Assembly (NCBI RefSeq): GCF_001975665.1
Contig: NZ_CP019419.1
Span: 3,269,501 to 3,333,500 of the forward strand
Length of the DNA: 64,000 nucleotides
Origin: Polaribacter reichenbachii
Lineage (GTDB): Bacteria; Bacteroidota; Bacteroidia; Flavobacteriales; Flavobacteriaceae
Direction of reading: 5' to 3'
Shown here piece by piece: positions 58,498-64,000 of this stretch; the first letter of the stretch is position 1; the number at the start of each line of letters is the position of its first letter. Both the position numbers and the translations under genes were made by a program. Below the pieces are notes generated by a model. That model was given only the letters and a program-made list of their open reading frames with translations, made no database searches and was not told the origin of the DNA.

Positions 58498-59886
58498 TTA
58501 TTTAAATAAGTAATAACCAAGATTCTGAATTTTCTTCACTTTCTTTTTTGCATCATCTATTTCGTCTTCTGGGATTTTAGAAATATCAATTTTTTCTAAT
58601 AAACCTACTATGTGTGATAAAACACGATTAGGGGAAGTTCTATTTAATGAATCAAAAACGTTATTTCCCAATTTTTCAACTAAATCTTGAACTTCTGGAT
58701 TTGAAAAATTCTTATGTCCTTTATTTATAGAATCAAAAGAATCAATACTATTTTGAACACCTTTTCCAGGTTTGTCTGCAGCTCTGTTGTATTGTAATTT
58801 TTGATTGTGTTTACGTACATTTTCTTTAAAAGAATCTTTAACTTTTTCTTTATACTTTGTGTCTCTATCGTCAAGATGGGACTTTAAGTTTGGTGAATCG
58901 TAATTGATTTCGATTTCTTTAATTTCGTTTGTGCTATCAAAATGTTCCAAACTAAAACTTGACCAAATATTTTTATCGCCGAAAAAATGATTTTCTTTAA
59001 GACCGTGAGCTAAAAGCCTAAATTCTTTACCTTCATACTTAACACGGATATAATCGAATGCAATAGATTTTAATTCATCGACATCTAAATTTGAATATGC
59101 CCATCCAGCCTTTTTACTTTCACTATTGTAATAATTATTTATCCAATTAGTTAATGTTATGAATTGATCTTCACGACCATCTAACTGAGTATATATTCCA
59201 TCGTAATCTAATGTCTGTAAATATTCATCCATTGTATCAATAACACCAAGATATTCTCTCACTTTAGATGTCTTTTCTCCCATCCAATCTGAAATTCTCT
59301 TAATAGCCTCATCTTCTCCAATTGTTGGCTTCAATTTGTCTAATATAGTTTTAGCTTTTAAATATTTTTCGATAGGGTTATAACCAAGCTTTTCATCTTC
59401 TCCCATTTGATAAGTTGTTTCCAACTTCTCAATTTCTATTGGGTTTTCTTCAAGAGTGACAGGTAAGATAATTGCTTTAAAATAGTCATATTCTGGAATA
59501 CGATTTAGAAGCATTGCTCGCCTATTTCCATCTATAATAATTCCATCTTTTGTTATTATGCCAACTCTTTGTTGGCCGAATTTCGAAATGCTCGAAAGCG
59601 TTTTTTTATTTCTATCTTCTTTAGATTCCCATAATAATTGCTCAATTTTTGCCTTTCCTTCATCTGTCTCAACATCAATTGAATGCTTCTGTTTTTCTAA
59701 GGATTTTGTACGACTTAAAATTCTACCGTTAAATTTATTGTAAACCAAATATTCAAGTGGAATCTTATAGACAGCCATAGATTCTAATTTATCTTCCCAC
59801 ATTATTTCTTGCTTCAATAAATCTTTGTTGTCTTTATTTCTGTCTATAACTGATTGAATTTTGTCAATCCTAATTTTCTTGTTCAT
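58498..59886 (-). CDS. ParB/Srx-fold protein of the defence operon
   Basis: Encodes 462 residues. The central ParB-like module (about 90-150) shows SSISKFGQQRVGIITKDG and IIIDGNRRAMLLNRI, with the DGxRR signature at 119-123, the nucleotide-binding motif of ParB/sulfiredoxin folds. A helical region follows (GYNPIEKYLKAKTILDKL, EAIKRISDWMGEKTSKVREY) that resembles the ParB HTH. The C-terminal half is charged and unassigned. ParB-type proteins bind DNA and may hydrolyse CTP or ATP; DndB-like proteins with a related DGQHR module act as regulators in DNA-modification systems. Sits between the methyltransferase (3-bp gap) and helicase (2-bp gap), so it is integral to the set, perhaps a sensor or clamp (inference). 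Confidence 0.85.
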   Translation of the reverse strand: MNKKIRIDKIQSVIDRNKDNKDLLKQEIMWEDKLESMAVYKIPLEYLVYNKFNGRILSRTKSLEKQKHSIDVETDEGKAKIEQLLWESKEDRNKKTLSSISKFGQQRVGIITKDGIIIDGNRRAMLLNRIPEYDYFKAIILPVTLEENPIEIEKLETTYQMGEDEKLGYNPIEKYLKAKTILDKLKPTIGEDEAIKRISDWMGEKTSKVREYLGVIDTMDEYLQTLDYDGIYTQLDGREDQFITLTNWINNYYNSESKKAGWAYSNLDVDELKSIAFDYIRVKYEGKEFRLLAHGLKENHFFGDKNIWSSFSLEHFDSTNEIKEIEINYDSPNLKSHLDDRDTKYKEKVKDSFKENVRKHNQKLQYNRAADKPGKGVQNSIDSFDSINKGHKNFSNPEVQDLVEKLGNNVFDSLNRTSPNRVLSHIVGLLEKIDISKIPEDEIDDAKKKVKKIQNLGYYLFK

Positions 59887-59889
59887 AAA

Positions 59890-61596
59890 CTATTTACTAT
59901 TTGCAGTTGAAGATATTTTGTTAATAGCATAAAGTGCTAATAATTGAGTCTTAGGGATTGTACTTTTTTCTTTAAAGATTTTTTTGTTTTTCTGTTCAAA
60001 GATTTCTGTTGATAAATCTGTTTTTTTTATGATTTCAGCTAATTTTTCAATTAACTCAGTTGGTTCCATCAAATTATCTATAGAATTTTGAACTTCATAC
60101 ATATATTGTAAGTCGGATTTAGAACCAATTAACTCAGAAAACCCATTGTTGATTATTTTAATAAATTGTTTTCCACCTTTAAATGTTTTTATTTCATCTT
60201 CTAATTTGTGATAATAATTGTTTTGAACATTTTGAATTGGAAAGCCTTCTCCTGTTCCATATTGAATTGAAGTAAACCATTTATTTTTAGTCTTGCTATT
60301 TTGATCTATCCTGTAATTTGATAGAGTCACAGTTAAATTACCATCTTTAATTGCGTGTCTTCTAAATCTTGATTTTTTATTTCTTTTAGGTTGATTCTCA
60401 AAAGAATTTTCCGAAAATGTATTTAAATTATAATCACTATTAATATTAGTTTCTAATTCTAAAACGTAATCTTTAAGTTGTGGTCTTTTTAGTTGATGTA
60501 AAAGTTCATTTGCAAATGCTCGACTAACAGAAGGACAAACTGCATTACCTACAAGTCGCCATTTGTTATTAGCAGAACCTATAAATTGATATGTATAAGG
60601 AAAGCCCATAATACTTGCTGCTTCTCTTACAGTAGGGTTTCTGAACTCACCGTTTCCTTTTCTATTATACTCGGATTTATAAATTATAGCCTCTCTTGAA
60701 GTTCCACTTTTTGTTGCTGTAACAGTTCTACTTGGATTATTTAGATTTTCAGGAAATGACATTCTTCCCATATAGGGATGATTAGTTTTGAGATATTTTG
60801 ATTGTCTCCACTCACTCTTGTATAAACCTGTATCGTAAAATTGGTCTGTAAGATTTGATTGAGCTATTTTTATAGATGGATATATTGGATCTTGAATTTC
60901 TTTTTCAAATATTGTTGAGTTTGGTCTTGGAATTTTAGCAAGAAGGTTTTTTAAGCTTTTCCATTTTTCTAACCCAGACTTTTCATTTTTGGAATGTGTT
61001 GGTTTTGGTATGATTAGCTTATTTTTTTCTATATATTCTCCTGAAATAGCACGTTTACGTGATTGATAAGAACCATAATCAGCTGAATTTATTAATGGTT
61101 GGTTATCTTTTAATATTATAGCTTTCTTATTTGGGCTTAAGCGATTTTCTTTTGCCCATTTTGCCAAGCCTAAATCTTTGAATGTATAGTAATCAGCTAA
61201 ATAATTTCTTGAGTTTGATACATTTTCCATATACCAAGCTTTTAACTGTGAATCTCTTTGAAATTTTTTCACAGCAACTATTCTCAGAAAGACTTTAGTT
61301 AAAGTAACACCCGATTCTTTGTCGGCTTTTCCAGAAATATTAGAGCTTGAAAATGAAACGCAAGGTGGACTTCCAATAATCACATCAGTATTGGGCAAAT
61401 TATCTATTTCATCGATTGAATCTTTAAAATCTAAAATATTTTTTACAGATGATTCCGTTTTGAAATTATGATTAAACGTGTTTATCGCAGGTTGCCAATT
61501 ATCATAACCTTGTATTATTTCATATCCTGCCTGTCGAAATCCTTCTGAGAATCCTCCAGCTCCACAAAAAAAGTCAATTACGGTTAGTTTTTTCAA
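59890..61596 (-). CDS. C5-cytosine DNA methyltransferase with C-terminal extension
   Basis: Encodes 568 residues. Dcm-type motifs: I DFFCGAGGFSEGF, IV GSPPCVSFS with catalytic C79, VI WYMENVSNS, VIII YQSRKRAI, IX ATKSGTSREAI region and X WRLVGNAVCPSVSRAFA. The target-recognition region lies around 215-310. It transfers a methyl group from S-adenosylmethionine to cytosine. About 190 residues after motif X (380-568) are an extra domain not found in minimal Dcm enzymes, basic at first (NKKSRFRRHAIKDG). First gene of the four-gene operon; the boundary repeat ends at 61639, 43 bp upstream of its start. It likely marks self DNA for protection from the helicase-nuclease pair. Confidence 0.93.
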   Translation of the reverse strand: MKKLTVIDFFCGAGGFSEGFRQAGYEIIQGYDNWQPAINTFNHNFKTESSVKNILDFKDSIDEIDNLPNTDVIIGSPPCVSFSSSNISGKADKESGVTLTKVFLRIVAVKKFQRDSQLKAWYMENVSNSRNYLADYYTFKDLGLAKWAKENRLSPNKKAIILKDNQPLINSADYGSYQSRKRAISGEYIEKNKLIIPKPTHSKNEKSGLEKWKSLKNLLAKIPRPNSTIFEKEIQDPIYPSIKIAQSNLTDQFYDTGLYKSEWRQSKYLKTNHPYMGRMSFPENLNNPSRTVTATKSGTSREAIIYKSEYNRKGNGEFRNPTVREAASIMGFPYTYQFIGSANNKWRLVGNAVCPSVSRAFANELLHQLKRPQLKDYVLELETNINSDYNLNTFSENSFENQPKRNKKSRFRRHAIKDGNLTVTLSNYRIDQNSKTKNKWFTSIQYGTGEGFPIQNVQNNYYHKLEDEIKTFKGGKQFIKIINNGFSELIGSKSDLQYMYEVQNSIDNLMEPTELIEKLAEIIKKTDLSTEIFEQKNKKIFKEKSTIPKTQLLALYAINKISSTANSK

Positions 61597-61638
61597 GAAA
61601 TTTAAGTTTTAACAAATTTAATAAATTATTCTAATTAA

Positions 61639-61683
61639 AGCGTTGGCAAGAAACAGCTCTTTTGTTTTTTTAGCGTTGGCTTA
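61639..61683. repeat. Right boundary repeat of the defence cassette
   Basis: AGCGTTGGCAA (61639-61649), CTCTTTTG (61657-61664) and AGCGTTGGCTTA (61672-61683), direct copies of the blocks at 55476-55554. The hairpin found between blocks two and three on the left is absent here. Confidence 0.75.
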
Positions 61684-61734
61684 TGTGTCGGCAAAAAAAC
61701 CAAATGTACTGTTTATGCGGTTGGATTTTTTAGT

Positions 61735-61910
61735 TAAAATGTTTGTTTTTAGAACGATTTCCGCATTATGCACAACGTGTTTATATATGGTTTGTTGCGT
61801 GGTTTAAGCTACTAATTTAGTAAATAATTACTGAATGGAAAATTCTCAAGGGTTTTGGTAATTGGGCTAAAAGCGAGCAATAAAGTTTATACACTGTTGG
61901 CAAGTCGTTT
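61735..61910. repeat. Cassette-boundary-like element at the 3' side of the HNH gene
   Basis: Contains CGCATTATGCACAACGTGTT, TATATATGGTTTGTTGCG, CTACTAATTTAGTAAATAAT, the imperfect hairpin AAAATTCTCAAGGGTTTT, GGGCTAAAAGCGAGCAATAA and TATACACTGTTGGCAAG. The two outer parts are roughly inverted (CAACGTGTTTATATATGG against CAACAGTGTATAAACTTT), so the element could fold on itself. Related elements: 4655, 6630, 63575. Confidence 0.6.
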
Positions 61911-62600
61911 TCACCATAAAACTTCACACGCAAGATAATTCCCAATTAATATACGCACTTTTATATTTTCAGTTGTTGATGTAACACAGTATTGATAAAT
62001 TCCTTCTTGAACAACTGTCCAATTATCAATAGGAATTCCATTTGGAGTAATATACATATTTTGCATTGCTCGACTTCCAATTTCAAGTGATTGTTGTAAT
62101 TCAGTTACTGAAAGAAATGAATTCTGCTCTTCTTCTGTCAAAGTATGAATTGGAACAAAACCTAAATGTTTTGGTTTTTCATATTGTCTATCACTATTTT
62201 CATATTTCACGTGTCCAAAAGCTAATTTCAAGATAACATTCTCAATTCTTTCTGGTTCAATTTTAAAATATGATTCTCCATTTTCATTTACAAAAGCATT
62301 GTCCAATCGAATTTTTAATTTTGTTTGTCGTTTTAAAGTTTTTACGATACTTTTATTTGATAATCCTTTCAAATTAGTTGTACCTGAAATTAAACATTCA
62401 ATCAAACAAGCAAAATACTCTTCGTCTAATGAAAACCCGTTATTACATTTTAAACAACTTGGAACTACTGGAAGATTTTCAGGATAAGGTTTTCCAAGAA
62501 GAATTTTAGAAGGTACGTGGTCTCGTGTGTCTGGAAGTTTTCCGCAATAAGCACATTGATTTTCTAATCTAATATCACTAAATGTTTCTATATGTCTCAA
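61911..62600 (-). CDS. HNH endonuclease-like protein
   Basis: Encodes 229 residues. Zinc-finger-type HNH motif near the N-terminus: C16-AYC19, D27-HVPSK (catalytic His28 region), then C49-LKC52-NNGFS, an arrangement typical of HNH domains with two CxxC pairs. The C-terminal about 150 residues are unrecognised and may bind the target. HNH proteins cleave nucleic acids and occur in restriction, phage and mobile elements. It lies upstream of the methyltransferase operon on the same strand, but 314 bp and two repeat elements separate them. It is therefore probably its own cassette rather than a fifth operon gene. A family-1 repeat begins 38 bp upstream. Confidence 0.82.
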   Translation of the reverse strand: MRHIETFSDIRLENQCAYCGKLPDTRDHVPSKILLGKPYPENLPVVPSCLKCNNGFSLDEEYFACLIECLISGTTNLKGLSNKSIVKTLKRQTKLKIRLDNAFVNENGESYFKIEPERIENVILKLAFGHVKYENSDRQYEKPKHLGFVPIHTLTEEEQNSFLSVTELQQSLEIGSRAMQNMYITPNGIPIDNWTVVQEGIYQYCVTSTTENIKVRILIGNYLACEVLW

Positions 62601-62637
62601 TTTTTAATTCAATTTCAGAATTTTTTTAAATGTTTGC

Positions 62638-62770
62638 CAACTATTGTTAAGCATTACTTTAATCCGCTTATAAATACAAACTGCATGGGTAATGCTTAGT
62701 TTTGGTAGGTTTTACATTTTTTTTGTTAAAGATATTTATTTACTTAGTAATAGCCAACTTTTTTTGGGTG
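62638..62770. repeat. Interspersed repeat family 1, copy upstream of the HNH gene
   Basis: Blocks ATTGTTAAGCATTACTTTAA, CCGCTTATAAATACAAACTG, CATGGGTAATGCTTAGTTTT, GGTAGGTTTTACATTTTTTT and GTTAAAGATATTTATTTACT. It lies directly upstream of the HNH gene in the standard orientation. Confidence 0.78.
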
Positions 62771-63023
62771 TTGGGATTTGGAGGTTTTTTTAAGACCTTG
62801 CTACTGGGTTCAAGGGGACTTTGGAGTGTTAATAAGGTTTGAGTTATTAGTTTTGAGTTTAGTTCGTTTACTTTGCTCTTTTGTCTTTAGTTGGGATTTA
62901 TTTTAAGGAATAATATTTTAGATTTATTATACTTTATTTGAATTTTGTTTTCTTTTATTTCATTTTCTTTTTTCCATTGATGAAAAAAGAAACAAAAAAA
63001 TCTAGACTTACTATACTTCACTT

Positions 63024-63140
63024 GAATTCTACCTCCTATTCCACTATCGTGTCCAGACCGTTCCACTGCGCTTCACTCTTTGGACACTTGCCGTTTCATA
63101 GGACTTGAATTACTACGTAAACCATAGTATGTCAGGGGTT
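63024..63140. repeat. Interspersed repeat family 2, copy 4
   Basis: GAATTCTACCTCCTATTCCA, CTATCGTGTCCAGACCGTTC, CACTGCGCTTCACTCTTTGG, ACACTTGCCGTTTCATAGGA, then CTTGAATTACTACGTAAACC and ATAGTATGTCAGGGG. It lacks the long insertion of the 1748 copy. Confidence 0.85.
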
Positions 63141-63326
63141 GGAGTTTAATTCTTTTGTTTTTTTGACTCTTTGGTTTTGTTTGGGGTAAATTTGAAGGAA
63201 TAATAGTTTAGATTTATTATTTGTTTTGGGAGTTGTTTTTTCTTTATGTTCTTTTCCATTGACCCTTCGACTGTGCTCAGGATAAATTCCAAGAACCAAA
63301 AATCTAGACTTACTATACTTTACTCG

Positions 63327-63450
63327 AATTCTACGTCCTATTCCACTATCGCGTCCAGACCGTTCCACTGCGTTTCACTCTTTGGACACTTGCCGTTTCA
63401 TAGGACTTGAATTGCTACGTAAACCATAGTATGTCGGGGTTTGGAGTTTA
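63327..63450. repeat. Interspersed repeat family 2, copy 5
   Basis: Nearly identical to the copy at 63024 (GAATTCTACGTCCTATTCCA ... TATGTCGGGGTTTGGAG), about 300 bp away in the same orientation. Confidence 0.85.
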
Positions 63451-63574
63451 ATTCTTTTTATTTATTGCCCATTTGTCTTTGCTTGGGATTAATTTTAAGG
63501 AATAATATTTTTTAATTTTATTTTCTTGGATTCAATGTTGTAACGGTTTTGTATAAGATTAGTTACGTTTTTTA

Positions 63575-63676
63575 AGCACTAAAGTTAGCAAATAAAACCT
63601 AATAGAAAATCCGCGAGGATTTTCGTAAGTAGGCTGAACTAACAATAAATTATATATGTTGTTGTGTGTAGTGTTT
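63575..63676. repeat. Cassette-boundary-like element with perfect hairpin
   Basis: TTAGCAAATAAAACCTAATA, then GAAAATCC-GCGA-GGATTTTC (63605-63624, perfect 8-bp stem with a GNRA-type loop), GTAAGTAGGCTGAACTAACA and TATATATGTTGTTGTGTGTA. It lies immediately 3' of the minus-strand gene at the window edge, as related elements do at 6630 and 61817. Confidence 0.65.
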
Positions 63677-64000
63677 TTAATATCTAACTTTTATTTCAGT
63701 TCCATTTTTCATATTAAAGATTGATTTCAAAATTCTAGTTAGTTCTTTATGAATAAATTCAATTTCATTTTTTGTTTCAGATTTATACCATTTTGAGTAA
63801 TTAGGTGAAATATTTCCTTCGTTATCTTTTTCATTCGGTTTTGAAAACTCAAGATTTAAAATTTCCTCAATTTTATTTTCAGAGTATTTTTTATTTTCAT
63901 TGAGAAATTCATTACTCACAATTTCTGTGTAAAATTCCTTACTCTTAACAAAACCTTTGTATTGAATATAATAAGAGTCAAATTCAATAATTAAATATTC
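63677..64000 (-). CDS. Hypothetical protein, 5' end beyond the window
   Basis: The reading frame is open from the window edge (EYLIIEFDSYYIQYKGFVKS) through EFYTEIVSNEFLNENKKYSE to the stop at 63677, so at least 107 codons are present and the start lies outside. A GTG at 63917-63919 is in frame but not needed as a start. The visible part is acidic-basic mixed, with no signal and no recognised domain; DNEGNISPNYSKWYKSETKN and IEFIHKELTRILKSIFN suggest an alpha/beta immunity-type protein, but this is only an impression. A hairpin repeat element lies directly after the stop. Confidence 0.65.
   Translation of the reverse strand, partial: EYLIIEFDSYYIQYKGFVKSKEFYTEIVSNEFLNENKKYSENKIEEILNLEFSKPNEKDNEGNISPNYSKWYKSETKNEIEFIHKELTRILKSIFNMKNGTEIKVRY

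Larger units (their letters stand above)
61597..61910. other. Intergenic region with boundary repeat and cassette-type element
   Basis: Contains the right boundary repeat of the defence cassette (61639-61683) and then a cassette-boundary-like element (61735-61910). No gene is supported. Confidence 0.65.
62601..63676. other. Repeat-filled intergenic region, no convincing gene
   Basis: It holds a family-1 copy (62638-62770), family-2 copies (63024-63140 and 63327-63450), and a family-3 fragment (63243-63290). Family-4 fragments (TTTGTCTTTGCTTGGGATTA, then TTTTAAGGAATAATATTTT type) lie near 62878, 63160 and 63468, and a cassette-type boundary element lies at 63575-63676. A 78-codon minus-strand frame at 63132-63368 consists of repeat sequence. 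Confidence 0.75.

Noticed and set aside
55552..61596. Naming the operon DISARM, BREX or type I R-M
   Set aside because: Key genes (DUF1998/PLD, PglZ/BrxC, HsdS) are absent; only the methyltransferase and a helicase are shared in general type.
61911..62600. HNH protein as a fifth gene of the methyltransferase operon
   Set aside because: A 314-bp gap with the cassette boundary repeat and a second repeat element separates them.
63132..63368. 78-codon minus-strand reading frame
   Set aside because: It covers repeat copies of families 2 and 3 and mirrors the frame at 1529-1813.
61735..63676. Integron attC sites
   Set aside because: The elements fold and flank single genes, but the ends (GTTGGCA, GCACAAC) do not fit GTTRRRY/RYYYAAC and no integrase is in view.

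Overview
The window looks like chromosomal DNA of a marine or plant-associated member of the Flavobacteriaceae (Bacteroidetes). The DNA is AT-rich. It carries a SusC/SusD pair, a hybrid two-component regulator, LytS/LytTR pairs, UPF0158 and DUF6090 proteins, and promoters with TAnnTTTG-type boxes. No rRNA, CRISPR array or transposase was seen. Two tRNA genes (Thr-UGU, Tyr-GUA) sit near 40 kb.

Layout. (1) 1-8.1 kb: an accessory strip of single minus-strand genes (HEPN-like protein, S41 peptidase, short HTH protein, UPF0158, NAD-dependent epimerase, Crp/Fnr regulator, carboxypeptidase-regulatory-like protein) separated by several families of interspersed repeats. (2) 8.1-39.7 kb: a large polysaccharide-utilisation locus. 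The minus strand holds SusC, SusD, two GH92, an unknown secreted protein, a GH28-like protein, GH2, GH89, an HGSNAT-like membrane acetyltransferase, GH115, a calcineurin-like phosphoesterase, a hybrid two-component regulator and a FucP-type permease. The plus strand holds a divergent myo-inositol oxygenase and a sodium:solute symporter. (3) 39.9-40.2 kb: tRNAs. (4) 40.4-49.4 kb: two LytS/LytTR systems, an ABC ATPase and an ABC permease/M1 peptidase fusion, and a DUF5694 lipoprotein. (5) 49.4-54.4 kb: a DUF6090 protein, a second, orphan GH115, and a multicopy-type hypothetical protein. (6) 54.4-55.5 kb: a strongly G/T-skewed non-coding stretch with an 11-bp tandem repeat. (7) 55.5-61.6 kb: a tight four-gene operon (5mC methyltransferase, ParB-like protein, SNF2 helicase, DUF3883 nuclease) bounded on both sides by the same direct repeats, probably a mobile restriction/defence cassette. 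(8) 61.7-64 kb: an HNH protein, more repeats and a partial gene at the edge.

How it fits together. The locus combines alpha-mannosidases, a beta-galactosidase-type GH2, an alpha-N-acetylglucosaminidase paired with a glucosamine N-acetyltransferase homologue, an alpha-glucuronidase, a phosphoesterase and inositol oxygenase. This matches the residue order of plant/algal glycosyl inositol phosphorylceramide (GIPC) head groups (hexoses, GlcN(Ac), alpha-GlcA, inositol-P) better than xylan or heparan. That substrate assignment is inference. Three promoters (fucP, susC, inositol oxygenase) share an identical motif TCCATnnTTTTGAAT, placed exactly 32 nt before a TAnnTTTG-like box. This ties them into one regulon, probably under the hybrid two-component regulator.
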